Source: Rhodospirillales bacterium (GTDB lineage: Bacteria > Pseudomonadota > Alphaproteobacteria > Micavibrionales > UBA1664). Taken from it: DNA of 64,000 bases. A program made the translations under genes and the position numbers. The stretch spans positions 1,612,001 to 1,676,000 of the forward strand of contig CP060260.1 of NCBI GenBank assembly GCA_023898805.1. The letters are read 5' to 3'. Below are positions 53,957 to 62,140 of this stretch, piece after piece (positions within the stretch are counted from its first letter, which is position 1; every line of letters begins with the position of its first letter). The notes beneath the pieces are model-generated. The model ran no database searches, had not been told where the DNA came from, and saw only the letters and a list, made by a program, of their open reading frames with translations.

Positions 53957-54767
53957 CGCGATCGAACGCGCCCATGACGCGATGCTTTCAGGCGGCCCGG
54001 AATGGCAGCCGGACGCCGCTGCGCGCGATGCGGTCGAATCGGTCATTACCGCGCTTGATGACGGTAGCCTGCGCGCCGTGCGCCTTGCCGGTTCGGCGTG
54101 GGAAGGGAATGACTGGGTGCGCCGCGCGATCCTGCTTTATTTCCGGGCCAACCGCGCCGTGCCCATGCCGGGCGCGGGCGCGTCGATGGCCTTCGACAAA
54201 ATTCCGCTAAAAACCGAAAACTGGGACGCGGCGCGGTTTCACGACGCGGGGTTTCGCATGGTGCCCGGCGCGATCGTCCGGCGCGGCGCCTATATCGGAC
54301 GCAGTTGCGTGCTGATGCCGTGTTTCGTCAATATCGGCGCCCATGTCGGCGACGGCACGATGGTCGATACATGGGCCACTATCGGGTCTTGCGCCCAGAT
54401 CGGCCGGAACGTCCATGTCTCCGGCGGTGCTGGAATCGGCGGCGTGCTGGAACCCGTGCAGGCGCGCCCGGTGATCGTCGGCGATCGCGCCTTTATCGGC
54501 GCGCGTTGCGAAATCGCCGAAGGCGTCGAGATCGGCGAGGGCGCGGTGATCGCCATGGGCACCTATATCTCCGCCTCGACCAAAATCGTCGACCGCGCAA
54601 CTGGCGCGGTGACGTTGGGTCGCGTGCCGCCCTTTGCCGTGGTGGTGCCGGGCACTTTGCCGGCGCCAAACGGCGGCCCGGCGCTGGCCTGCGGCGTGAT
54701 CGTAAAAACCGTCGATTCCCGCACCCGCGACAAAACCGGCATCAACGATCTCTTGCGCGCGGCCTGA
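53931..54767 (+). CDS. dapD: Tetrahydrodipicolinate N-succinyltransferase
   Basis: DapD converts tetrahydrodipicolinate to N-succinyl-2-amino-6-oxopimelate in lysine and meso-diaminopimelate synthesis. The 278-residue protein has an N-terminal helical domain and a left-handed beta-helix of hexapeptide repeats (GAYIGRSCVLMPC, GDGTMVDTWATIG, NVHVSGGAGIGGVLEP, RAFIGARCEIAEG) with the typical C-terminal lid. Length is standard. It is the third gene of a four-gene unit with the next one 20 bp away. Confidence 0.95.
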   Translation: MTSLHQLRDAIERAHDAMLSGGPEWQPDAAARDAVESVITALDDGSLRAVRLAGSAWEGNDWVRRAILLYFRANRAVPMPGAGASMAFDKIPLKTENWDAARFHDAGFRMVPGAIVRRGAYIGRSCVLMPCFVNIGAHVGDGTMVDTWATIGSCAQIGRNVHVSGGAGIGGVLEPVQARPVIVGDRAFIGARCEIAEGVEIGEGAVIAMGTYISASTKIVDRATGAVTLGRVPPFAVVVPGTLPAPNGGPALACGVIVKTVDSRTRDKTGINDLLRAA

Positions 54768-54787
54768 CCCGCCATGCCCGGTCCGTC

Positions 54788-55684
54788 ATGATCGAAACCC
54801 GGACCTTCACGGGTGCCAAACCCGGCCCGACCCTGTTGATTCTGGGCGGGGTGCACGGCAACGAACCCTGCGGGGCGATGGCCGTGGAACGGCTGATGGC
54901 CGACTTGGACGGCGGACGCGTGGCGCTGGATTCCGGCATGTTGATCTGCGCCCCGCGCGTCAACCGCGCCGCGCTTGATCGCGACCTGCGTTTCATCGAC
55001 GCGAATCTCAACCGTATTCTGGGCGCATACGATCCCGATACGGCCGAAGCCGCGTTGGTCCCCCCTTTGCGCGCGCTCTTGGAAAAATGCTACGCGCTGC
55101 TGGATTTGCATTCGTATTCGGCGGGCGGGCCGCCTTTCGTTTTCGCGGCCGATGACGCGGCGACCATGGGCTTTGCCCGAGCCATGCCCGCGGCGGCGAT
55201 CATCACCGGATGGCAGCAAGCACAAGCCGCGGCGGACCCCGCCAATGCCGCGACCGCCGGCATGGGGACGACCGAATACGCGCGCGCCCGCGGCGCCTGC
55301 GCGATCACTTTTGAATGCGGCGGCCATGCCGACCCGGCTTCGCCTGAAAACGGATACCGCGCGGCGCGCGCGGCGCTTGCGCATTTCGCGCTTGCCGCGG
55401 ACATACCGAATGAAACGAAACCGTCGCCGCCCGCGCATCTGGTTCTGGCGCATATCTTTTTCAGGCGCAAACCCGGTGCGCTTGCGCGCGCATGGCGGCA
55501 TCTGGACCCGATACGGGCGGGCGAAACCTTCGCCCGACACGACGACGGCACGGTGCTGGCCGCGCCGATGGACGGCTTTGTCGTCCTTCCCGCGAAATCT
55601 GCGTCATTGGGCAGCGAATGGGGGTATCTGGCCGCAAAAAACATGGCCCAAAAAGAAACCGGACCTTGCGGTCCGGCGAGTTGA
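54788..55684 (+). CDS. AspA/AstE-like zinc hydrolase (M14-like)
   Basis: The 298-residue protein has the succinylglutamate desuccinylase/aspartoacylase fold. Zinc ligands His23 and Glu26 lie in GGVHGNEPCG, His108 in LDLHSYSAGG, and catalytic Glu176 in ITFECGGH. An R-F-I-D-A-N-L-N-R segment (about 68-76) binds the carboxylate in relatives. Its immediate place after dapD suggests it may deacylate a lysine-pathway intermediate in place of DapE, which is unproven. The gene ends in a hairpin-forming sequence that overlaps the stop. Confidence 0.75.
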   Translation: MIETRTFTGAKPGPTLLILGGVHGNEPCGAMAVERLMADLDGGRVALDSGMLICAPRVNRAALDRDLRFIDANLNRILGAYDPDTAEAALVPPLRALLEKCYALLDLHSYSAGGPPFVFAADDAATMGFARAMPAAAIITGWQQAQAAADPANAATAGMGTTEYARARGACAITFECGGHADPASPENGYRAARAALAHFALAADIPNETKPSPPAHLVLAHIFFRRKPGALARAWRHLDPIRAGETFARHDDGTVLAAPMDGFVVLPAKSASLGSEWGYLAAKNMAQKETGPCGPAS

Positions 55685-55732
55685 ACAGGGAGGTTTCACG
55701 TCTGGGAGACGTAAAGCCGATGAAACATCGGC
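55659..55732. ncRNA. Cluster of three hairpins between convergent genes
   Basis: Perfect stems occur at 55659-55676 (CCGGACC/GGTCCGG, loop TTGC), 55698-55712 (ACGTCT/AGACGT, loop GGG) and 55716-55732 (GCCGATG/CATCGGC, loop AAA). On the minus strand the second loop reads CCC within CTCCC, and CCTCCCTG follows, as in alphaproteobacterial anti-Shine-Dalgarno small RNAs. The region between the two stops is 155 bp. It may be a 3'UTR-derived RNA or only terminator/processing structure. Confidence 0.4.
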
Positions 55733-55839
55733 GAGGTCTGTGTAATGCTTCGTTGTGGGAGGAGCTAGAAAATAATATACAGGGCAGATATGCATAAAAC
55801 GCATACCTCTGGCGATTTCCCATGTATCGCTTGTGGTTT

Positions 55840-56736
55840 TCAAAGCACCGAATGCGCCACTTCGTCGATCAGGAAGTCGCGCAAAACCTGAATTTTTGTG
55901 CTGTTGCGCCGTTCTTGCGGATAGACGAAGAAAATCGGCACTTCCGGTGCCGGGTATTGGTCGAGGATGATTTGTAAATTGGGGTTATCGCCAATCATGA
56001 AGTCCGGCAGACAGCCAATGCCGCATCCCCCGGCCACGGTGTTGTGGATCGCCTGCATCGCGTTCATCAACAAAACCTTTGGCGCGGTTTCCTTGTCCAC
56101 CCCCGCCAACTGGAACAGCCAGTCGGTATGCTCGTGCGGGATGGGCACGCCGGCGGGATAGCCGACCAGCCAGTGTTTGCGCAAATCCGCGGCGGTCTTC
56201 GGCGTGCCGCTTTCGGCCAGATAGGATTTCGACGCGCATAAATGAAAGCGGATGGTCGCAAGCTTGCGCTTGATCAAATCCGGCTGGTCGGGTTCGTACA
56301 GGCGCAGCGCGGCATCGGCCTCGCGCATGCTCAGGTTGAACACGCGGTTGTCGAGCAGGAGCGTCAGGCACATTTTCGGATATTTGCGCCGGAACCGGTC
56401 GATGCGCGGCCCCATCCACGCCGAACCGATAAAGCCCGGCATGGTCAGCTTCAACGGGCCCTCCGGTGCCGATTTCGTGTCCGATATCCGGCCTTCCAGA
56501 AGCGCGAGCTTTTCAAACACGTCCTTCGTCGCCTTAAGCAGCAACTCGCCCTGTTCCGTCATCAAAAGCCCGCGCGCGTGGCGGTGGAACAAAGGCGCGC
56601 CCAGCTGTTCCTCCAGCGCGCCGATCTGGCGCGAGATCGCGGATTGCGAAAGGTTCAAAACCTCGCACGCGCGGGTAAAGCTGCCCGCCTCGGCGACGGC
56701 GTGGAATATGCGCAGCTTGTCCCAGTTAAGGTTCAT
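55840..56736 (-). CDS. LysR-type transcriptional regulator
   Basis: The 298-residue product has a LysR winged helix-turn-helix (WDKLRIFHAVAEAGSFTRAC, then NLSQSAISRQIGALEEQLG) and a typical effector domain. Similarity is to regulators of amino-acid or aromatic metabolism in general; no target can be assigned. Its 3' end faces the hairpin cluster and the AspA-like gene. The pilin-like gene lies 9 bp upstream on the same strand. Confidence 0.88.
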   Translation of the reverse strand: MNLNWDKLRIFHAVAEAGSFTRACEVLNLSQSAISRQIGALEEQLGAPLFHRHARGLLMTEQGELLLKATKDVFEKLALLEGRISDTKSAPEGPLKLTMPGFIGSAWMGPRIDRFRRKYPKMCLTLLLDNRVFNLSMREADAALRLYEPDQPDLIKRKLATIRFHLCASKSYLAESGTPKTAADLRKHWLVGYPAGVPIPHEHTDWLFQLAGVDKETAPKVLLMNAMQAIHNTVAGGCGIGCLPDFMIGDNPNLQIILDQYPAPEVPIFFVYPQERRNSTKIQVLRDFLIDEVAHSVL

Positions 56737-56745
56737 GGACGGTCC

Positions 56746-57426
56746 TCAACGCTCCAGCAGCACGTAATACGCGTTGTAATCGTTGCCGCACTGGACGCAG
56801 GCAAAAGGCGCCGGCACGCGGAATGTGTTCGCGTCCATGGTGTTCGCGCCCGATGACGGGAACGTGCCGTCGAAACGCTTGGCGGTGTTATAGACGCATT
56901 CGCCACTGTCGGTGGGAATGCTGCCCGCCGGGTCGTATCCGGCCTTTTTGTTGTAGGCGCGGCACACCGCTTCCGAGATGTGCGGAAAGACGACCATCAG
57001 GTCCGGTGTTGCATCGTCGCCCACGCCGGGCGCGGCGGTCGAACCGGTGAATTCCCACTGGCTGCCGTCGCTGACATTGGCGGGCGGTGGCATGTACGAA
57101 ACCCCGCCGCCCGCGATGTTGAACACCTCGGCCCGGGGATTGCTGTCGGGCGTGCCGTACCCCGTCAACTGGTCCGAAGCGAAGCTGATCTGCGTTTCGC
57201 TGTATCCGGCCCGCGTGATGTTTTCCGCCGCGCGTTTGAGGTTGAGCGCGAAACCCGCCAACTGGTCCGCCGCCAGGTCGGCCCGTTCGCGCGACATGGC
57301 ATCGCCGCCGTTTTCGGTGCGTGTGATCGCATAGGTCAGCCCCGCGATCAGCGCGATCGCGATCAGGATCATAAACAGCACGTTCCCGCGTGACGCGCGT
57401 GCGTTTTTCAGTTTGGTGGAAAGCAT
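56746..57426 (-). CDS. Pilin-like secreted protein
   Basis: The 226-residue product starts with a short basic leader (MLSTKLKNARASRGNV) and a hydrophobic helix (about 17-35) like a type IV prepilin or pseudopilin, but lacks the Glu5 after the cleavage site. The rest has several cysteines (AVCRAYNK, GECVY, FACVQCGNDY) that may bind metal or form disulfides, and tyrosine-rich ends. No pilus gene is adjacent. An envelope-anchored role is the safest reading. It shares a strand with the LysR gene 9 bp downstream. Confidence 0.55.
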   Translation of the reverse strand: MLSTKLKNARASRGNVLFMILIAIALIAGLTYAITRTENGGDAMSRERADLAADQLAGFALNLKRAAENITRAGYSETQISFASDQLTGYGTPDSNPRAEVFNIAGGGVSYMPPPANVSDGSQWEFTGSTAAPGVGDDATPDLMVVFPHISEAVCRAYNKKAGYDPAGSIPTDSGECVYNTAKRFDGTFPSSGANTMDANTFRVPAPFACVQCGNDYNAYYVLLER

Positions 57427-57458
57427 CCGGCCCTCGCTGGTCTTAAGGGCCTAAATTG

Positions 57459-59105
57459 TCACGAACCGGGCGCGACGACAAGGCATGAGCCAAGATGGGC
57501 GCACGCGGCGTTGGCCGAGATTTCGTCATATCCCTGCAACCGAGCGCGGAAGATGACGCCGCCGCCGGTTGCCTGTGGCACGATCACCGGCTGGCCCTGC
57601 TGCTGCAAATGGGCGGGTAGGCGGGCCTGAGCGGTACGCAGCGCCTGATCGGTCATCGCCCGGCTTGGGAACGCGCCAACCTGTATCGACCATGCGCCGC
57701 CGCTGGCGGGCTGGATGCTGGAAATCCGGCTGGCGCCGCCGTTGGACACGATTTGCGAGGGCGCAACGCCTTTGGGCAGTTGCGAACGCGGAATGCGTAA
57801 TTGCATGACCACGGGGGCGCGCTGTGCGCTGGCGGCGCGGGCATTGGTGCTGCGCAGGGCGGCAACGGCGGCGGCAGCCGCCGCCTGATTGGGACGCGCG
57901 ACCGCGGCCGGTGTCTGCGACACGGCCAAAGCCGCCGGGCGCGGAGACGGGATCGGCGGAGCCATGCCGTCGCCCATGCCATCGTCCGTGCCCTGTTGCG
58001 CGACGCGGTCGATCATCGATTCCACGCGGGCGGAATCTTCCGGCGTGGTGGCAAGGCCTTCCTCAGCGCTGTCGGTTTCGTCGTCGGCGCTGGTCATCAT
58101 CGCGGTTTCAACGCCGCGCGTATCCTCGTCCATCATCGGCGGGGGCAGGGGGATGGGCGCGATGGCCGCCGGAGCCGATGCGACGCGAATATTGCGCCCG
58201 CGGCGCCGGATCTCGGCGAAGCCTTCGTCCAGAAGCGCCACCATGTGCTCGTTGCGCGACCGCCATGTGCGGCCGCCGAACACCACGCCGACCAGCCGCC
58301 GCCCGTTCTGTTTGGCCGAGGCGACGAGGTTGAAACCGGAATCGTTGATATACCCGGTCTTGATGCCGTCCAGGCCGGGATACTCGCCCAGCAGACGGTT
58401 GTGGTTGACCAGCGTCTGGCCGCGGAACTCGAAATCGCGGACGCCGAAATAGTGATAGTAGTGCGGGAAGTCGCGCAACAGCGCGATCGCCAGCTTGGCC
58501 ATGTCGCGCGCCGATGTCACCTGCCGGTCGTCGGGCAGGCCCGACGCGTTGTGGAAGCTGGTGCGCGACATGCCCAGATCATGCGCCTTGCGCGACATGC
58601 GGGCGCAAAACCGGCTTTCGTTGCCGCTCAGTTTTTCCGCGATGGCCGCCGCCACGTCGTTCGCGGATTTGGTGACCAACGCCTGGATCGCGTCCTCGAC
58701 GTTCAGGCTTTGCCCGGCGGGAAGCCCCAGCTTGCTGGGCGCCATCGACGCCGCGTGCGACGAAATGACGATGCGGTCGTTCATGCGGATGCGCCCCGCG
58801 TCGATCGCCTCGAACAGCATGTAAAGCGTCATCATCTTGGTCAGCGATGCGGGGTGGCGAATCGAATCGGCCTGCCGCGCCATCAACACCTCGCCCGTTT
58901 GCGCGTCGACGACGATTGCCGCGTAAGGCTTGGTTTGCGTGGCTTTGGGGGCGACATGATGGGTTCTGGATTTCTTCTTCGTGGCGGCGTCGGCGTCACC
59001 GAATCCGGCAAGCAGAGTCGCAAGGACGGCCAGCGCCAGAACGAAAAAACGCGCAAAGGCGGACTTGTGCACAATCGTGGAAACGGATGGCGTTTTTAAT
59101 TCCAC
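57459..59105 (-). CDS. dacA: D-alanyl-D-alanine carboxypeptidase with SPOR domain
   Basis: The 548-residue protein trims the terminal D-Ala of peptidoglycan pentapeptides. It has a signal peptide, the transpeptidase-like domain with SLTK (87-90), SAN (147-149) and KTG (249-251), a proline-rich linker and a C-terminal SPOR domain (from about 470) that binds denuded glycan at division sites. I start at GTG 59105, which has AGAGG five bases upstream; GTG 59177 and 59072 are also in frame and change only the leader. It is divergent from the H1-like gene. Confidence 0.87.
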   Translation of the reverse strand: MELKTPSVSTIVHKSAFARFFVLALAVLATLLAGFGDADAATKKKSRTHHVAPKATQTKPYAAIVVDAQTGEVLMARQADSIRHPASLTKMMTLYMLFEAIDAGRIRMNDRIVISSHAASMAPSKLGLPAGQSLNVEDAIQALVTKSANDVAAAIAEKLSGNESRFCARMSRKAHDLGMSRTSFHNASGLPDDRQVTSARDMAKLAIALLRDFPHYYHYFGVRDFEFRGQTLVNHNRLLGEYPGLDGIKTGYINDSGFNLVASAKQNGRRLVGVVFGGRTWRSRNEHMVALLDEGFAEIRRRGRNIRVASAPAAIAPIPLPPPMMDEDTRGVETAMMTSADDETDSAEEGLATTPEDSARVESMIDRVAQQGTDDGMGDGMAPPIPSPRPAALAVSQTPAAVARPNQAAAAAAVAALRSTNARAASAQRAPVVMQLRIPRSQLPKGVAPSQIVSNGGASRISSIQPASGGAWSIQVGAFPSRAMTDQALRTAQARLPAHLQQQGQPVIVPQATGGGVIFRARLQGYDEISANAACAHLGSCLVVAPGS

Positions 59106-59237
59106 GTTTACCTCTGGCGCTTTGGTTTCTGAGAGTTTGAAGAAGATGCTAACCACCACCAGTGTAAAAATTTTCACGACCGCTTGTCCATCTTTTTACA
59201 CATCCACTCGACAGCATCACACATTTAGGTATCATTG

Positions 59238-59266
59238 TTGACTGTAATAGGAATTTGTCCTATTTT
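59238..59266 (+). promoter_or_regulatory. Promoter with operator-like palindrome before the H1-like gene
   Basis: TTGACT (59238-59243) and TATTTT (59261-59266) are separated by 17 bp. A perfect 7-5-7 inverted repeat, AATAGGA-ATTTG-TCCTATT (59246-59264), lies over the spacer and -10. Start of transcription would be near 59273, and the ATG at 59294 has a GGGGG sequence upstream. The geometry is that of a repressor operator. Confidence 0.65.
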
Positions 59267-59293
59267 GTGCACTGCAACAATGGGGGTTTAACC

Positions 59294-59605
59294 ATGAGTG
59301 ATCTCATCCAGACCGTGTCTCTTCAGGCACTGGAAGGTATGAAACCGGCGGCTGCGGCCAAGCCGGCTAAGAAAAAACCGGCTGCTAAGAAGAAGCCGGC
59401 CAAAAAAGCGGCTAAAAAGCCTGCGGCTAAAAAAGCGGCCAAAAAGCCTGCTAAAAAAGCCGCGAAGAAACCGGCTAAAAAAGCGGCCAAAAAGCCCGCT
59501 AAAAAAGTCGCGAAGAAACCGGCTAAAAAAGTGGCTAAGAAGCCCGCTAAAAAAGCCGCGAAAAAAGTCGCTAAAAAACCGGCTAAAAAAGCCAAGAAAA
59601 AATAA
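59294..59605 (+). CDS. Histone H1-like lysine/alanine/proline-rich protein
   Basis: The 103-residue protein has a short N-terminal non-basic part (MSDLIQTVSLQALEGM) and then almost only repeats of PAKKAAKK and relatives. Such tails bind DNA electrostatically and compact the nucleoid, as in bacterial H1-like proteins. No globular domain is present, so the leader may serve in assembly. A regulated promoter lies directly upstream. The repeats are imperfect at DNA level (about 24 bp) and therefore could vary in number. Confidence 0.8.
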   Translation: MSDLIQTVSLQALEGMKPAAAAKPAKKKPAAKKKPAKKAAKKPAAKKAAKKPAKKAAKKPAKKAAKKPAKKVAKKPAKKVAKKPAKKAAKKVAKKPAKKAKKK

Positions 59606-59608
59606 TCT

Positions 59609-59646
59609 CAACGGCGCTGAAGACTTGAACCTCTCCAGCGCCGTTG
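59609..59646 (+). repeat. Perfect 11-bp inverted repeat after the H1-like gene
   Basis: CAACGGCGCTG (59609-59619) pairs with CAGCGCCGTTG (59636-59646) over a 16-nt loop, 3 bp after the stop codon. No T tract follows, so it is more likely an RNA-stabilising or processing stem than a classical terminator. Confidence 0.6.
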
Positions 59647-59712
59647 CCCACCTTGGTTGCAAATAAAGACTGGGTTGGAACAACGCGTGCTTACTTTTAA
59701 GGAGTGTTCAAA

Positions 59713-60123
59713 ATGAAAGCGCAAATGAAGAATAACGCCTACTCCATGGACAAATTTGCCGAGTCCGGCATGAAACAGGTGGAGGATATGATGTCGATGG
59801 GCAAAGAATCCACCGACGCCATCATGAAAAGCGGGTCGATCTTCGCCAAAGGGGTCGAAGAGATGATGAAGGCCTGCATGTCGCGCGCCCAGTCCTGCGG
59901 CGAGAAAAACGCCAATGTCTGGAAATCCCTGATGGCGTGCAAGACCATCAACGAATTCGCGGAAGCGCAGAACCGTATCGCGCAGGAATCCTTCGAGGAT
60001 GCTATGAACGCAACCGCGCAAATGTCTGAAATGTCTGTAAAAATGATGATGGACGCCTTCGAGCCGCTGAACAAGCAAATGTCCGCCGCCATGAAAAAGG
60101 CGAACGACTCCATCGCGGCCTGA
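59713..60123 (+). CDS. Phasin family protein
   Basis: The 136-residue product is helical and amphipathic with many Met, Ala and Lys residues (KQVEDMMSMGKESTDAIMKS, CMSRAQSCGEK). It matches phasins, which coat polyhydroxyalkanoate granules. No PHA synthase gene is in the window, so the role may be more general. The ATG at 59713 has AAGGAG eight bases upstream. It lies about 108 bp after the H1-like gene and ends before a strong terminator. Confidence 0.8.
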   Translation: MKAQMKNNAYSMDKFAESGMKQVEDMMSMGKESTDAIMKSGSIFAKGVEEMMKACMSRAQSCGEKNANVWKSLMACKTINEFAEAQNRIAQESFEDAMNATAQMSEMSVKMMMDAFEPLNKQMSAAMKKANDSIAA

Positions 60124-60158
60124 TCGCACCGGAACCCCGGTATTATCCTTGGGAAATG

Positions 60159-60183
60159 GCCCGCCTGTTCAGGCGGGCTTTTT
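60159..60183 (+). terminator. Intrinsic terminator after the phasin gene
   Basis: GCCCGCCT (60159-60166) pairs with AGGCGGGC (60171-60178) across a GTTC loop, followed by TTTTTC. It ends the phasin transcript and separates it from the aminotransferase gene. Confidence 0.9.
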
Positions 60184-60291
60184 CATGTGTGCGCAAAACG
60201 CCGGCGACTAGGCTATTTGAACTTGCGCCCCGTGGTGCGCAGGCGTAAAACCGGCGCGTTTCAGGAATTTCACCCCAAGGGAGCCCCCGCA

Positions 60292-61524
60292 ATGTCGCCC
60301 GTCATGTCGATCGTCGCCAACCGTCTCGGCCGCATCAAACCCTCGCCCACCATCGCCGTGACCACCAAGGCGGCGGAACTCAAGGCGGCGGGTCGCGACG
60401 TCATCGGGCTGGGCGCGGGCGAGCCGGATTTCGATACGCCGGACCATATCAAGGCGGCGGGCATTGCCGCGATCGAACAGGGCAAGACCAAATACACCGC
60501 CGTCGATGGTACGCCCGAACTGAAAAAGGCGATCTGCGCCAAATTCGAACGTGAAAACGGCCTGAAATACGAACCCGCGCAGGTCAGCGTCGGCACCGGC
60601 GGCAAACAGGTGCTGTTCAACGCGTTGATGGCCTCTCTCAATCCGGGGGACGAAGTGATTATCCCCGCGCCCTATTGGGTCAGCTATCCCGATATGGTGT
60701 TGATGGCCGAAGGCACGCCGGTTTTCGTCGAATGCGCCGCCGGCCGCCAATTCAAATTACAGCCTGCCGACCTTGAAAAGGCGATCACGCCCAAAACCAA
60801 ATGGCTGATCCTCAATTCTCCGTCTAACCCCACCGGCGCGGCCTACACGAAGGCCGAGCTCAAGGCGTTGACGGATGTGCTGCTCAAACACCCGCATGTC
60901 TGGGTGATGACCGACGACATGTACGAACATCTGGTCTATGACGGGTTCGAATTTACGACCGTGGCACAGGTCGAACCGAAACTTTACGACCGCACGCTGA
61001 CGGTGAACGGCGTATCCAAGGCCTTCGCGATGACCGGCTGGCGCATCGGCTATGCCGCGGGCCCGAAGGAACTGATCAAGGCGATGGCCAGTGTCCAGTC
61101 GCATTCGACGTCCAACCCGTCCTCGATCTCGCAGGCGGCGGCGGTGGCGGCGCTGAACGGCGATCTGGGCTTCCTTAAGGAACGCAACGCCGTCTTCCGC
61201 GAACGCCGCGACCTGGTGGTCGAGATGCTCAACCGGGCCGATGGCATCACCTGCCACAAACCCGAAGGCGCGTTCTATGTCTATCCGTCCTGCGCGGGCT
61301 GTATCGGCAAGACGACGCCGGGGGGCAAGACGATCAAATCCGATGACGATTTCGTTACCTATCTGCTGGAGGAGGAAGGGGTCGCCGCCGTGCAGGGATC
61401 GGCCTTTGGCCTGTCGCCGCATTTCCGCATTTCCTACGCCACCTCGACCGAGGCGCTGCGCGAGGCCTGCACCCGCATCATCCGCGCCTGCGGCAAACTT
61501 TCCGGCAACAAGGCGGCAGCGTAA
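60292..61524 (+). CDS. aspC: Aspartate aminotransferase
   Basis: The 410-residue protein is a class I (Ia/Igamma) PLP aminotransferase that moves the amino group between aspartate and 2-oxoglutarate. Landmarks are GLGAGEPDFDTP, SLNPGDEVIIPAPYW, NSPSNPTG, and SKAFAMTGWRIGY, where the lysine binds PLP. Start 60292 has AAGGGAG upstream; the longer frame from 60187 runs into the terminator. Another ATG four codons in is possible. Substrate range is inferred from the family. Confidence 0.88.
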   Translation: MSPVMSIVANRLGRIKPSPTIAVTTKAAELKAAGRDVIGLGAGEPDFDTPDHIKAAGIAAIEQGKTKYTAVDGTPELKKAICAKFERENGLKYEPAQVSVGTGGKQVLFNALMASLNPGDEVIIPAPYWVSYPDMVLMAEGTPVFVECAAGRQFKLQPADLEKAITPKTKWLILNSPSNPTGAAYTKAELKALTDVLLKHPHVWVMTDDMYEHLVYDGFEFTTVAQVEPKLYDRTLTVNGVSKAFAMTGWRIGYAAGPKELIKAMASVQSHSTSNPSSISQAAAVAALNGDLGFLKERNAVFRERRDLVVEMLNRADGITCHKPEGAFYVYPSCAGCIGKTTPGGKTIKSDDDFVTYLLEEEGVAAVQGSAFGLSPHFRISYATSTEALREACTRIIRACGKLSGNKAAA

Positions 61525-61527
61525 GGC

Positions 61528-62085
61528 ATGAAGGCGAAATTCAACATCCTCTCCAGCCCCCGCGCGATGTATTACCGCCTGAAAGCGGGGGAGGCATTCG
61601 CCGTCGCGGTGGTCTCGGGCATTGCGGACTGGCAGATATCAAACGGGTTGGATGGATTTTTGCAGGGCTTGTACCAGCTTAGACCGGAAACGCTCTCAAT
61701 AGCCTATTTGTCGGGCTTCTTTCTGATGGTCGCGTTTAAAAACCATCGCCGTTACACGGCAATTCGTGATTCTCAAACGAATGTGAGCTTCCCGGACGAG
61801 GTACCGGGCACCGATTTCGTGATGAGATATTTGAAAGAGGGTCGACGGTTCCACACTTCCAACGCGATCGGCACGGCTGCGGCGGCGATGCTTGTGGGCG
61901 GACGTGAGGTTTTTTCGCAATATTCGGGCGAAATCGCGCTGCTCATGGGCTTGCTGGGAACGGCCGTTTGGTCGGGCCGCCGGGCCTTGCTGCTGCGCGC
62001 TGCCCTGCTTGAAGCCAAAAAATATCAGGCTGCCGGGGCCCCGGCGGCGCAACTGGCGCCACCTTCCGCCACCCCGAAAATTTGA
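61528..62085 (+). CDS. Predicted membrane protein of unknown function
   Basis: The 185-residue product has about four hydrophobic stretches (near 22-42, 55-72, 110-127 and 132-152) with positively charged loops and a proline/alanine-rich tail. No motif is recognised. It starts 3 bp after the aminotransferase stop, so the two may share a transcript, but the functions look unrelated. A membrane-associated role is all that can be said. Confidence 0.55.
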   Translation: MKAKFNILSSPRAMYYRLKAGEAFAVAVVSGIADWQISNGLDGFLQGLYQLRPETLSIAYLSGFFLMVAFKNHRRYTAIRDSQTNVSFPDEVPGTDFVMRYLKEGRRFHTSNAIGTAAAAMLVGGREVFSQYSGEIALLMGLLGTAVWSGRRALLLRAALLEAKKYQAAGAPAAQLAPPSATPKI

Positions 62086-62140
62086 CAGAAATAGGCGCGC
62101 TCCGCTACGCCATAATATCCATAAGGCAACGGAGCACCCC

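Noticed and set aside
55720..55797. 25-codon ORF starting MKHRRGLC in the hairpin region
   Set aside because: Its ATG lies inside the third hairpin, no ribosome-binding site is clear and there is nothing to show translation. Recorded only because it is an uninterrupted short frame.
57459..59177. GTG 59177 as the start of the carboxypeptidase
   Set aside because: The added leader is not signal-like and no ribosome-binding site precedes it; GTG 59105 has AGAGG upstream and leads directly into a signal peptide.
59340..59600. Lysine-rich repeats as a CRISPR-like or satellite array
   Set aside because: The repeats are imperfect, contiguous, in frame and begin right after a proper start and ribosome-binding site, so they are coding repeats of an H1-like protein.
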